Shown here: piece after piece, positions 34,501 through 43,121 of the stretch
Layout: the number at the start of each line of letters is the position of its first letter
How positions within the stretch are numbered: position 1 is the first letter of the stretch
Virus record (IMG/VR): IMGVR_UViG_3300025141_012665
Location: 1-64,000 of that record
DNA: 64,000 nucleotides
Strand: one strand, 5' to 3'
Origin: a virus
Notes under the pieces: generated by a model
The model's database searches: none
The model's input: only the letters and a program-made list of their open reading frames with translations
Told to the model about the DNA's origin: nothing
Position numbers and translations under genes: made by a program

Positions 34501-37500
34501 AGTGGTCTACAAAAATTTTCCCCTCTGTGCCTGCTAGTTCTTGTGAGGAATCAGACCAACCGGTTGGTTTTACTTGTTGGACTGAGTATACCGCGGAGTG
34601 GCCCATTCCAAGAAATTCGGTGCCGCAACAATCTATTTCGCCACCAGTTAATAAGATTTCAAGCCAATATACAGATGCCGGGACTTCATAGTCTTCCACT
34701 TCTTCCCAATTGTGTCGAATGCCTTTTTCAAAAACCCTTGCAGAGTAGCAAGCTTTCCGTAGCATTCCGGCAAGTTCCGCGGAATCAGATGTAGCATTGA
34801 CGCTATCTATTCCGTGCTCCTTAATAAACGCTGAAACATATTTTTGTCTTGCTTCTATTCTTTCGGCGTTTATGGCTTCTTTCTCTTCGACATCGGCCTT
34901 GGCTTCGGCCAAAGAAGAATATCCAGAGGGTATAATCGCGGTTTTAAGCTCAGGATTCATTGATCTAAATTTCTTGGCCATCCATGCTCCGACTGTCGGA
35001 GGAAAACCTCCTTGCGCGCCGGCGCCCAAATTTATGATCCAGCTCTGGGTGCCTGCATCTTGCCCAGATAATGTATTCCCAAATTGATCGACAGAGCCGC
35101 CGCCATCTGGATTTTTGATAGAGTCATCACAGTTCCACCCAAAAATTCCCATTTGGCGAGCAAGGGGTGCTCCAAACCATCTAACCTTGGTGTTGTGTGA
35201 TGTCCAACGCCGGCCTTCAGTATCAGCCAAGATATTGTTAAGAACTCCATCTGAATCCATTAAATCTTTGATTACCCCTGTTTCTATAGGGGAAAGCAAT
35301 AATGCGGAAACTGAAGAATTCGCTTGGCCATCGACTGGGCCCGGGTTGTTGGGATAAAAACCATCGACTGGGCATTCTGCGGAAGATTGGATGGGAGGGA
35401 AGTCAGCAAGGGGTCCGTTCTCCATAAGGTTAATGAGATCCTGCAAGTCTTGAATCGACTTATCTTTTAATTTATCAAGCTCTTCTCGGCACTCTTTCTT
35501 GCTGAGTCCCTTCTTGGACAGAAGGCCACATTTTATATCCTCTATCCTAGCATATGTTCCAGGGGGACACGGGGAAACTGGAAGATCCGGAATATATCTC
35601 TCGAAGGCGTTGGCGGGGACAAATATATTGAGAGATCTGAAGAATTGCGCAATTGCAGCAGGATCTGAAAAGAGATCACGGATGCACTCGGAGGTGGAAA
35701 TTCTGGCCGTTTCCGTCGCCAAAGCAAGAGTTTCAGGGGTTGCATTTCCTTGTAATAGCTGCATAACTTGTTCTTGGGTCAGCATCAAAGATATGTCGTC
35801 TATATATTCTCCCATCTCTCCATTTGAAAGCGAAGCCAGACAATCAGAGTCTGGCCCTCCTAGTGCGCCAAAGAAATTTTTCAAAGACGCGTTGAGTTGA
35901 TCGGCAGAGGCGTCTGGACATAGATTTTCTAACAACAGGTTTCTAAAATGATCGCTGCCGTCATATAGGTCAGCTAAGTTTGCCCCAAGCATTTTAAGGG
36001 CATCGCATGCGGCGGTTAACAAGGAATTTATAAGGCCCCTAAGCATTGCAACAACAATGGCTACAACTGCTTTTTTCATGGCTATTTTGACGGCGTTCCA
36101 AAGCTGCTTGTGCAGATTGAAGTCACTGAGTCTCCATCTGTCCGCCAAGTGCGGCATGGTGATATCAAACACTTTGCCTCCAGCGATTTGACACATATCA
36201 AATTCAAGCGTATTCAAGAAACTATCAAGCTGTGGATCGAAAGTCCATGGAGGTGGCAACTTACAAGGAATAGTTTTGAAAAATTGCCCAATTATTCCAC
36301 CACCAGGCGCTTTTGATATCATTCCAAAGAGAACATCGACACCGACAGCATCCAAAAGAAGGTTCCTGTATGCATCAAAAACCTCTTTTTGAACATCGCC
36401 CATGGCTTCTCCATAGGTCCCTCCGGCGCCGGCTGAACCCTCTCCGAAAGAGAAGTCGTCCGTCTCAGGTGAATAAGCTATTCCCCAGAACTTTTCATCT
36501 CCCTCTAGGGCACTGGCTGGATCTGCCGGTGAGTACTTTAGATCATATAGTGCGTCTTCATATTCTTTTTCTAGAATCTTCAGGGCGGCGACTTTGTATT
36601 CATCCGACATCTCTTGGGCTTCGAGGTCAGCTTTTTTGGCCTCATAGTCTGTATGTATGGTTACTTGAGATGTTGTATATTCGGCCGCGGCCTCCTCTGC
36701 GCTGGCTTCCTGTGCAGCATCTGCCTCTTCTCCTGCTCCAGTTTCGCCAGCCATGATGGCCTCATATGCTTCACTGGTCGTCATACCGGGTGAATTATAA
36801 GATCCTATCTGGTAAGCCATTGTATCCCATGGCGGAGGGAGATTTGCATACTTTTCATCGGACAGGGCCTGAATTCGATCTTTATCTTCTTGTGGTAGGC
36901 CGGCGATAACACCCTGCAAAACATAATCATTGGCCTCTAGGAGCCACGCTTCAACGGTAGCCTTCATAAAAGACTCCTGATCCATTCCCTGCATAAGGCA
37001 GTCGAGAGCCTTCATTATTAAGGCAATCCAGCCACAATAGCCCAATCTAGACATCAAAGTATCCCAGATGGTGCCCATGGTTTCATCATCTGACTTCTTT
37101 TTCTTTAGGATCGATTCCAGATATATGAACACTGAGTCTAAATAAGGATCTCCTTTTCCTATCTCAGATTTGGCGTCTTCCCATGTTTTGGATAGATCTT
37201 CGTCCAATTGGTCTCCGAGTTTAAAATCTTTTTCCTCCATCTGTTCCTGCGTTAAACACAAGTTTTCTGCTAGCCCACCGAGTATTGCGTCAGGCAAGGC
37301 TGAAAGTTCAGCCCCCAGTGCCTCCATCATGGCTCCGATAACGCCTTCTTCGTCAAGAAGAGAATCTGCTAAACAAGCGCCAAGCGATGGATCGTTAAAT
37401 AAATTTAAGTTATCTGAATCATAGGACACCTGCAACATTGGATATGTATACTTTAATACAAATTCTAGCCATGGGACGGGCTCACCAGCAGTCAGATCCT

Positions 37501-38869
37501 TGTCCATATCCGGGAGGGAGCCAACATAGTAAAGACTACGAGATGCCTTGAATGGACTCTTGCCGATCAATTTACGGAAAAACCCCTTGCCCTCTTCATC
37601 TTCGTTGCTGAATATTATCTCTGGACATCCTGGCTTATTGAAGATCATCTGTTTTAATCTTATTTTCGGATTTGTAACTGTGGTCGGATCTTCTGTTGGT
37701 TCAAATTTAAAAGTTATCTTCTCCAGATCTGTCATCGACAACCCGGTTGCTTCATCAATTATTTCCATAACATTGTCGCGGAAGTGCAGCAGCATCTCGG
37801 CTTCGAACTCAAGATCTAATATGGCAGACTTGTTTCCGTCAATTGTTTTAAGCATCCCCCCTTCCAGATTTCTCCACTTTTCTAGCTGTTTTTGATATAA
37901 CCTAAATCCGCCGGCGTAAAGGTATAAACCCAAAAATGAGTCTCCGGCGGCTCTCTTGAACATGGGCTCAAAATCTTCTCCAGTAAAAGTAACCTCATAA
38001 TCAGTTTCAAATGGAGTATCCGGATCCGTAACGAGCTTTGCCGGCACCCTTGACCACGCTTCGGCGTCGATACATACAGCAATCTTTGTTCGGCCCTTAA
38101 TCTGGATTGGTACCGTATATCTGATCTCTGTATAATCAAGCAACTCCTCAACTACATCTCTCTGTTCTGCTCTCAAAACATAGCCTGGTACCGGATCCGG
38201 AATGGCGATTGCGGCTCCTATGCCGACAATGGCGCCGATTGTTGCTCCAATGACTGCGCCAACGGGAGTGGCGGCGGATCCTATCGCCGCACCGGTGGCA
38301 GCGCCGGCGCCGGCGGCACTGAGTATGAGATTCGCTTCGGTTTCGGTATCTGTTTTATACCCTTCTTCTTCATAATAGTACACCACAGCAACATCAGACT
38401 TGCCATGGTATTCTAGAAGATTTCTTATTCCTATCCTCTTAATGTCTTCCTGTTTTTTAGTTGGGTTCTTTAATTCAGAAATTTTTGGGCCGCCGCGGTT
38501 CGGCGGGGCAACTTCTAACATATAACAATATGTACAAGTCTTTCCGTCAAAATAAGTATTACCAGGAGTCATGAGAGTATAATCTGGAACATAAGCGTTT
38601 GGATTTGGACGACAAACTGGACATTCCACAGGCTCTGCGCCATTAATTGATATCGGATCACACTCTAAAAATCTAAATGCCTCAACCTGAGAATCGAGAT
38701 CTCCGGTGGCGCCAGAAATAGACTTGGCCTTTGGGGGGCCTGAAGCTTTAGGTAGCTTGTCTTTTCTTTTCTTTCTTTTTGCTGCGCCGGGTCCGGCTGA
38801 AAAAGCTCTCTGATCTTGAGCGAAGGAATCTAAGCTGGTCTTGTTCTGTATATTTTTTATTTTAGGCAT
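31580..38869 (-). CDS. Giant baseplate/tail protein with zinc ribbon, glycine zipper and HxH metal site (2429 aa)
   Basis: The family is not recognised as a whole. The visible parts are: a basic N-terminus (KRKKRKDK); a zinc-ribbon-like pair of CxxC motifs (C83/C86 and C112/C115); a glycine-zipper hydrophobic stretch (about 181-224, GAATGAAIGSAATPVGAVIG); and long helical regions. Another hydrophobic helix block sits near 1000 (KKAVVAIVVAMLRGLINSLL). Near the C-terminus three His-x-His motifs occur at 2158-2160, 2185-2187 and 2200-2202, reminiscent of the metal-binding HxH motifs in tail fibre and spike tips. The gene lies between the hub protein genes and gp25, so it may be a central hub or spike component that meets the host membrane. 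Functions are inferred from these features; it does not look like a tape-measure protein. Confidence 0.75.
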   Translation of the reverse strand: MPKIKNIQNKTSLDSFAQDQRAFSAGPGAAKRKKRKDKLPKASGPPKAKSISGATGDLDSQVEAFRFLECDPISINGAEPVECPVCRPNPNAYVPDYTLMTPGNTYFDGKTCTYCYMLEVAPPNRGGPKISELKNPTKKQEDIKRIGIRNLLEYHGKSDVAVVYYYEEEGYKTDTETEANLILSAAGAGAATGAAIGSAATPVGAVIGATIGAIVGIGAAIAIPDPVPGYVLRAEQRDVVEELLDYTEIRYTVPIQIKGRTKIAVCIDAEAWSRVPAKLVTDPDTPFETDYEVTFTGEDFEPMFKRAAGDSFLGLYLYAGGFRLYQKQLEKWRNLEGGMLKTIDGNKSAILDLEFEAEMLLHFRDNVMEIIDEATGLSMTDLEKITFKFEPTEDPTTVTNPKIRLKQMIFNKPGCPEIIFSNEDEEGKGFFRKLIGKSPFKASRSLYYVGSLPDMDKDLTAGEPVPWLEFVLKYTYPMLQVSYDSDNLNLFNDPSLGACLADSLLDEEGVIGAMMEALGAELSALPDAILGGLAENLCLTQEQMEEKDFKLGDQLDEDLSKTWEDAKSEIGKGDPYLDSVFIYLESILKKKKSDDETMGTIWDTLMSRLGYCGWIALIMKALDCLMQGMDQESFMKATVEAWLLEANDYVLQGVIAGLPQEDKDRIQALSDEKYANLPPPWDTMAYQIGSYNSPGMTTSEAYEAIMAGETGAGEEADAAQEASAEEAAAEYTTSQVTIHTDYEAKKADLEAQEMSDEYKVAALKILEKEYEDALYDLKYSPADPASALEGDEKFWGIAYSPETDDFSFGEGSAGAGGTYGEAMGDVQKEVFDAYRNLLLDAVGVDVLFGMISKAPGGGIIGQFFKTIPCKLPPPWTFDPQLDSFLNTLEFDMCQIAGGKVFDITMPHLADRWRLSDFNLHKQLWNAVKIAMKKAVVAIVVAMLRGLINSLLTAACDALKMLGANLADLYDGSDHFRNLLLENLCPDASADQLNASLKNFFGALGGPDSDCLASLSNGEMGEYIDDISLMLTQEQVMQLLQGNATPETLALATETARISTSECIRDLFSDPAAIAQFFRSLNIFVPANAFERYIPDLPVSPCPPGTYARIEDIKCGLLSKKGLSKKECREELDKLKDKSIQDLQDLINLMENGPLADFPPIQSSAECPVDGFYPNNPGPVDGQANSSVSALLLSPIETGVIKDLMDSDGVLNNILADTEGRRWTSHNTKVRWFGAPLARQMGIFGWNCDDSIKNPDGGGSVDQFGNTLSGQDAGTQSWIINLGAGAQGGFPPTVGAWMAKKFRSMNPELKTAIIPSGYSSLAEAKADVEEKEAINAERIEARQKYVSAFIKEHGIDSVNATSDSAELAGMLRKACYSARVFEKGIRHNWEEVEDYEVPASVYWLEILLTGGEIDCCGTEFLGMGHSAVYSVQQVKPTGWSDSSQELAGTEGKIFVDHYPADDWKLIDVPDIMTPDLSLSYSSHDTNDEGEPTFSFNLAYDYNLPDKDGFIGKRNDYTIRIKVTTASPPEEDEYAEGQFSEPIITGKAYSWTDYSFKVEANLDKDTRRYINELPMSNHVNDSWQAEVFYRMISKSIIDASSNKSETSAALAADSVRAYFSTSGSGKKFDDITSGFFRRLANRISTGRSFANPNIDIDDSDADEAGFLEPDVSNIVSDDVPSDPVMANIATGFSYGYNQDGPEIIFLDNETYGGPLGRLFPDLVPPPFYVAPPKYTGWKEIAEAFVPSPDGCDPARGPLFTLGDLEQKASQLTSKLEQDERFSQDPLCTQEAPYDKIFENSTIANIDSVLRAATRVYITEAFMRAVPIISQFEFNKDNIESGIVEFIVERIKRGLEPDGVSKWLWWNDKTNDDDYYYRFIEQAFNVVSKKVDSKILDPEKDFNSEEKRAYNTIKTKIAEFYEKNDGDLAALSFSAIKHQSFMANMFDNTATAKFGGIGAGSSDFSKGAAEKAKEYAFELMIDETIDSALVFVKRMVREEIPIVGNMFNSKLYPPIKNIDHLFLLSPAWIRGAVNGDGPLDVTSDPTKANKYNIPSGQHTSVSEAISELQSSGLTDLASSFETAYGGMSEWPFVLEKYVRIIDQESVPAEVANRSENLYDIVNMSDWKTYVQRIKSQGVTGKISEFFGKTPITGETTLDSGHTHEYEVDEKGNGFAFRVCEDKDGLDCHVHRIINWKVKESDDHEHDLPMPAWRFGLRLCYLPEADESNTFRPIISTIDKEARMREKAYELASPEGSRFLIPIASAELEIPDQEFSSFDPESYDVYCLIPELIKSAEYKSLFRYVFPFHRFLSLLTIYCMQGFYDSLGNEGWPDQGGDMWENRGGNFWSSFSGWERADEQVFSNSREAAKNALNALYETTQAEYSSETSSKAAALSFAELLKPKLNFEDGLRWWQRGKRIKNSPFNMDGDNCK

Positions 38870-38871
38870 TT

Positions 38872-40332
38872 CTAATTTGTCCTATTATAACGGCTATTGA
38901 TATACACAGGGCTGGCGCCTGGCATCAGATAAGTACGATTGATCCACCCTAGTCGCTTTTCGTGTATACTTAGTGCGCCGATGACGCCCGTATTTATTAA
39001 TACACTGTTTGTCTGTACTGCCCCAATGGCGGCCGGATTCAAAGAAGACACGACGAGGGCGCCCCAATTACCGACACCAAGATATGGATTTGTACAAAGT
39101 ACAGTGTTGATAGTCGCTTGTCTGAGAGCCAACTCTTTAACTATGTTATTTAGGGACCCCAAAGAATCAAGTATCTTTGATAGGGACTCTGCAAGATTGT
39201 TTCCTTTTGGGATTGGCTGCAAATACATCTGGGTAGGTTCCAATACATCGTCCCCACTCCAGGCGGCCGGGAAGTCTCTATTTCCAGCTATCAAGTCGAT
39301 GCCATATGTAATGCCGATGTCTCCGTATAGAGATGTTTTTTGTTGTGGTCCGCCACCTGTAACTATTTTTATACCCTTATTGGCCATGATCCTTACTGAG
39401 TCTGCCTTTATTCCTATGGCCGAATCCGTCATGGACCTGCCGACAAAACCCCTGCATATTCCAAAGTAGTCATCGATGTCTGCTCTCTGTGATATGTAAA
39501 TTCGAGCCGCGTCACCGGGCATGCCCGTATTCATGCTACCAAAATTCTTTTCAACCGCCATCTCGTGGTTCGGGCCATGGCCCTGAAGACCAACAACAAG
39601 ATCTATGGCGCCGGCTCTGGTGTGCCCCTTTCCTCCATATCCCGAAGTTGGGCTAGCCGATCTATCTCTGCCTACAATGATCCAAGCGTTGTTGGGTGCG
39701 CGGCCGCCCTTGGTGTAGTTTAATATTTCTTCACTTGTATACTCTAGCGGTTTGTTGGGTGTGCCTGTACCCGGAATCTTCCTATTATATGCCGGTACCG
39801 ATTCCGAAAGAACACCATTGTTCTTTCCTTTTTGTATATGTTCCGCTCTTTGTAGCGCCTCAAGGAGTTCGGGCGCCGCACCATCAAAAGGGCTTATAGA
39901 TTTTTTCGTCCAGTTTTTGAAGTCGTTGAGTAACTCTTCCGGCGTTTCTGATTCAGCATCTTTCTGTTCTGCGTCCCATCCGTCATCTAAATCTTCCTCC
40001 TCTCTAACATCTGCGATATCTAGCGGTTCTTCATATCCTGGCGGAGTTCCATCGGTTGCGTTTGGCGTATCCGGCTCGACTTGATCTTCGCCGGGAATGA
40101 TGACCATCCCAGCATTGTCGCCGGAGGCTGAAGAACCTCCAGATGCAGTTGGAGACACATCATCTTTTTCTGCGTTTGGATCGTACTCTCCTGGCCCCCA
40201 CTTTGTCTGTGTTGCCTTGTCTCCCGTAAGAGCAAGGGACGACTCATATAGGCTTCTCGCGGTCTCAATATCGACCTGAAGGGTCTGCGCGAACTCTTTT
40301 AGTCCTTTTTCATCATAGTATATATCGCCCAT
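38872..40332 (-). CDS. Baseplate hub-associated structural protein (486 aa)
   Basis: The N-terminal 130 residues are acidic and disordered (Asp/Glu/Gly/Ser-rich, GGSSASGDNAGMVIIPGEDQ). The folded part starts with 'NAWIIVGRDRSASPTSGYGG' and continues with 'TRAGAIDLVVGLQGHG', 'AARIYISQRADIDDYFGI', 'GIGIKADSVRIMANKGIKIV'. Repeated beta strands of this last kind are typical of a trimeric spike or beta-helix. I recall the 'GAIDLVVG...AARIYISQ...DIDDYF' pattern from virion proteins of marine T4-like phages, adjacent to the hub. It follows the NlpC/P60 hub gene after 20 bp. A role as the central spike or spike cap is likely but not proved. Confidence 0.7.
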   Translation of the reverse strand: MGDIYYDEKGLKEFAQTLQVDIETARSLYESSLALTGDKATQTKWGPGEYDPNAEKDDVSPTASGGSSASGDNAGMVIIPGEDQVEPDTPNATDGTPPGYEEPLDIADVREEEDLDDGWDAEQKDAESETPEELLNDFKNWTKKSISPFDGAAPELLEALQRAEHIQKGKNNGVLSESVPAYNRKIPGTGTPNKPLEYTSEEILNYTKGGRAPNNAWIIVGRDRSASPTSGYGGKGHTRAGAIDLVVGLQGHGPNHEMAVEKNFGSMNTGMPGDAARIYISQRADIDDYFGICRGFVGRSMTDSAIGIKADSVRIMANKGIKIVTGGGPQQKTSLYGDIGITYGIDLIAGNRDFPAAWSGDDVLEPTQMYLQPIPKGNNLAESLSKILDSLGSLNNIVKELALRQATINTVLCTNPYLGVGNWGALVVSSLNPAAIGAVQTNSVLINTGVIGALSIHEKRLGWINRTYLMPGASPVYINSRYNRTN

Positions 40333-40352
40333 TTTTTAAACCTTTATTGTCC

Positions 40353-42083
40353 TTATACTTCGTCAGGGGTGGTCGGAATACTCGTACTGGCCTGTGCCTC
40401 AGCACTTATTTGAGCTGCCGACTTATAGCTAGGATCCACAGCGACCCGGTCCGCTTCGGGCCAAGCAACAACCCACCCAGACTCTTCATATCTTGCTATC
40501 GCCTCTGCTTTAGTCAAATCCTTGCCAAGTGGTGGCGGGGTCGGGAGAGCATCTTCGTCAGCCTCCGGGCAATCTGATCGGCCTTCCATTCTAAACCTTA
40601 CAAATTCATAATTATCCCAGCCGGCTGGATTTACAGACATTATAGATACCCTGCCGGAACTCCGATGCGCTCCTAAGATTTTCATACCTTTTCCGTCCCA
40701 TGGTGACCAAACTATAGAAGCGTGGCCCTGGGAGTCTGGATCGGGGTATTTATTAGTATGATAAGTATATCCAAGAAAATCACCTGGCTTGGCGTCTTTA
40801 TAGTTATGGACTCTGTACCCGCAGTCGAAGTGCAAAAAGATCTCCTCCAAGTTGCCGGTCGATGAGCCCACGGATGGATGAAAAAACTCCCCGCCACCCC
40901 ACCTGTTGAACATGGCCGCAACGAGAATCTTTTTTTCTAGTTCTCCAGTTTCTTTGTTTTTTTTGAAGCCGGCATCGCCAGCGGCGCCGGTTGAAGTTCC
41001 ATCATACGAGAAAACCGGGCTTGTGAATACATTGAACCCCAAATCTGCAAAAACTTGTTGCGTAAAAGTGGTGCAAACCAACCCATCGGATTTCTTTTTT
41101 GTCGCGGTGCCTGGGATTGGATCTCCCTTCTTCGCGTAATCGTCCGGGTCCTTGCCTTCGGGGACCGGCTCGTCCTTGGCGTATGTCTTCCTCGATCTCA
41201 AGACCTCGGCGTCGTCTATATAATCTGTCCCCCAATACTTCAGTGCGAGTTTAAGGACATCGTTGCCAGAACATATATCTTTGAGTTGTTCCGGTATCGG
41301 ACCAATGGGAGTTACCGGTACATCCTCCATGGCTGCCTCCTCCATAATTTCCTTGATACTGGGATCCTCGGCGGCCCACTCTGGCATCTTTCGTGGTCGT
41401 CCTCCGTTGAGAACCTCCACAACCGATCCGGGAGAGTCACCGAAAACCTGACGCGGATTCTCAAATTTAAACTTAATTAAAGAGCCGGGGACAAGAGAGA
41501 ATTTATCCTCCCAATCTGTTATCAGTGGGAGCCTTCTTATGTATTCTTCTCTTTTTATGGGATTGGGTTCGGCTAGCGGATTTCCGAAGTTCTGGTGGAT
41601 CGCAGGCGCCATTACTCTATAGCCCTTGTGCTGTCCTATCTGCTTGGGCGGCTGATGTGTGAGATAATCTGGGTGGGAGAAAACGGGGGTCTCCTCTATG
41701 GCGCACACTATTCCAAATTGAACTGCGCGTCCATCGATGGATTGTGGTTTAAGGTTTTTTTTAAATATTTCGCCGATGACTTCCATAGTATTGTGCGTGA
41801 AGTCAAATTCTGTAAGTGTCGGATTGTCCGGATCAAAAAACTCAGCGCCGAACTCCGGATCGTAAGATAGTTCACTGGGATATCCCAATGTAGAGTTTGC
41901 AGCGTTATTGAGCATGCCGATCATTGCGGCGCGGGCTTTGTTCGTATCGTTATTGTTGTCTTCAATGAAAGTTTCATACCGGCTGGCTGGATTGTCGACT
42001 TCAATGGGAAGTCTATCATCATAGTCAAAATGTCTAGTTCTACTAGAAGGTTCGTCTTTATCTTTCTTGTTCCACCACGCCAT
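40353..42083 (-). CDS. Baseplate hub protein with NlpC/P60-type peptidoglycan peptidase
   Basis: This plays the part of T4 gp5 (hub plus lysozyme) but with a different enzyme. The N-terminal half has an OB-like strand region (IVCAIEETPVFSH ... VPGSLIKFKFENPRQVFGD). The C-terminal half resembles NlpC/P60 cysteine peptidases: catalytic Cys at about 337 in SDGLVCTTFTQQVF, 'KPGDFLGYTY', then the His at about 454 in GHASIVW. Such a domain would cut peptidoglycan stem peptides during injection. The longest frame begins at 42137, but I choose ATG 42083: it has GAGGGGG nine bases upstream, lies just after the previous stop, and gives the sensible start MAWWNKKDKDEP; the extra 18 residues are hydrophobic and overlap the 97-aa gene. 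Product: 576 aa. Confidence 0.78.
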   Translation of the reverse strand: MAWWNKKDKDEPSSRTRHFDYDDRLPIEVDNPASRYETFIEDNNNDTNKARAAMIGMLNNAANSTLGYPSELSYDPEFGAEFFDPDNPTLTEFDFTHNTMEVIGEIFKKNLKPQSIDGRAVQFGIVCAIEETPVFSHPDYLTHQPPKQIGQHKGYRVMAPAIHQNFGNPLAEPNPIKREEYIRRLPLITDWEDKFSLVPGSLIKFKFENPRQVFGDSPGSVVEVLNGGRPRKMPEWAAEDPSIKEIMEEAAMEDVPVTPIGPIPEQLKDICSGNDVLKLALKYWGTDYIDDAEVLRSRKTYAKDEPVPEGKDPDDYAKKGDPIPGTATKKKSDGLVCTTFTQQVFADLGFNVFTSPVFSYDGTSTGAAGDAGFKKNKETGELEKKILVAAMFNRWGGGEFFHPSVGSSTGNLEEIFLHFDCGYRVHNYKDAKPGDFLGYTYHTNKYPDPDSQGHASIVWSPWDGKGMKILGAHRSSGRVSIMSVNPAGWDNYEFVRFRMEGRSDCPEADEDALPTPPPLGKDLTKAEAIARYEESGWVVAWPEADRVAVDPSYKSAAQISAEAQASTSIPTTPDEV

Positions 42084-42087
42084 AAAT

Positions 42088-42381
42088 TTATTCCCCCTCT
42101 TTGTCTTGCAGCATATCAAAAATATCAGCCTTATCATCTTCTGATAATCCTTCTGATAATCCTGCTTGTTGCTTCTGGATAAGGGAAGATACTTTTACTA
42201 GCTGCTCGTTTGATCTCTGAAGTGTCTCCACATACTTGGCCGCGGTCTGGCCAACGAACTTGTGATTCTCTTCGTTCTTGCCAATATAGCGGATCACATC
42301 ATCAAGAAGCTCTCTGGTGACCTCACGGTCATCCTGAATGTTCTTGATTGCTTTTCCAAGGTAGTGGTCTAAGTCTTTCAT
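42088..42381 (-). CDS. Small helical protein between gp55 and the hub gene (97 aa)
   Basis: I do not recognise a family. The sequence (MKDLDHYLGKAIKNIQDDRE ... SLIQKQQAGLSEGLSEDDKA) predicts almost entirely alpha-helix with heptad-like spacing and an acidic C-terminus (DIFDMLQDKEGE). There is no Cys and no membrane segment. The start overlaps the gp55 stop by four bases (ATGA) and the stop is four bases before the hub ATG, so it is made between these two. A small helical assembly factor or chaperone for the hub, or a regulator paired with gp55, would both fit; the sequence does not distinguish them. Confidence 0.65.
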   Translation of the reverse strand: MKDLDHYLGKAIKNIQDDREVTRELLDDVIRYIGKNEENHKFVGQTAAKYVETLQRSNEQLVKVSSLIQKQQAGLSEGLSEDDKADIFDMLQDKEGE

Positions 42382-43121
42382 AAGTCGCCTTTATCCCAGT
42401 TGCATCGGAAAACTCTATACTTGGCCCTCATACTGTTTAGGCTGTTAACAACCTGTTTTGTATTAAGTCCAGTAATTTCCCTCATATATAAGTAAATAGC
42501 TTTCTTATTGAAAATTTCGATATTATCAGCCTCATCAAAAAGCATCCGGATGGCGTTAAGAACCTTTTCTTCGTTGGGCTTCATATCTTCGTGCTCCCAA
42601 GAGTCTATTTCTTCGCGAAGCAGGCCTAAGAATTCTTTTGTTTCTCGATTTTTATCATAAGGGTTTGTGGTCGATATGTGTTTAAGTTCTAGTTCTTTTG
42701 ATAGTACCGAAAGCTCAACCTCCGTTCTTCTCTTTTTGCTTCTCTTTTTTGTCTGATGGATAAACCAGTTTTTAGTAATAACACTAAAATAAGAAAAAGC
42801 CTTAGACCCTCTGTTGGGATCGTATTTACTAAGAATAGTTATGAGCCATATTTTGCACTCATCTCTAAGCGCATCAATATTTGGAAGAGTAGTAAATTTA
42901 TAAGTAAACACTATCTTATCAACCATCTCGCCAAAAGCCGGCTCTATATATTTTACATACAGTTCTGTTCTTTCTTTTATACTTTCAGTCTTAACATATT
43001 GTATAATTGCATCCTCATGAACCTGAGTAAAATACAGTCTTTTTGTTCGTTTTCTGCGTTTCTTCTTGGGCGGTGTCGGTAGCTTCACCACCTTCGCTTT
43101 GTCGCTCGTAGTCATAAACAT
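42378..43121 (-). CDS. gp55: T4 gp55-like late sigma factor
   Basis: This 247-residue protein resembles the gp55 family, the divergent sigma factor that lets host RNA polymerase read phage late promoters with the sliding clamp and gp33. Characteristic segments include 'IEPAFGEMVDKIVFTYKFTT' with 'LPNIDALRDECKIWLITIL', and 'GSKAFSYFSVITKNWFIHQT', which corresponds to sigma region 2 (core binding and -10 recognition). The C-terminal part (MREITGLNTKQVVNSLNSMR) may be the remnant of DNA- or clamp-contacting helices. The basic N-terminus is KKKRRKRTKR. A ribosome site GAGGAG precedes the ATG. Its first 107 bases overlap the 3' end of the 140-aa gene in another frame. It implies a late class of promoters in this phage; no gp33 or gp45 is in the window. 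Confidence 0.85.
   Translation of the reverse strand: MFMTTSDKAKVVKLPTPPKKKRRKRTKRLYFTQVHEDAIIQYVKTESIKERTELYVKYIEPAFGEMVDKIVFTYKFTTLPNIDALRDECKIWLITILSKYDPNRGSKAFSYFSVITKNWFIHQTKKRSKKRRTEVELSVLSKELELKHISTTNPYDKNRETKEFLGLLREEIDSWEHEDMKPNEEKVLNAIRMLFDEADNIEIFNKKAIYLYMREITGLNTKQVVNSLNSMRAKYRVFRCNWDKGDL

Noticed and set aside
31580-38869. Tape-measure protein for the 2429-aa product
   Set aside because: It lacks long uniform coiled coil, has Cys/His sites and lies between hub and gp25 genes, not next to a tail tube or chaperone pair.
38939-39469. 176-codon plus-strand frame opposite the 486-aa structural gene
   Set aside because: Antisense shadow of a convincing minus-strand gene, without ribosome site or recognisable motif.
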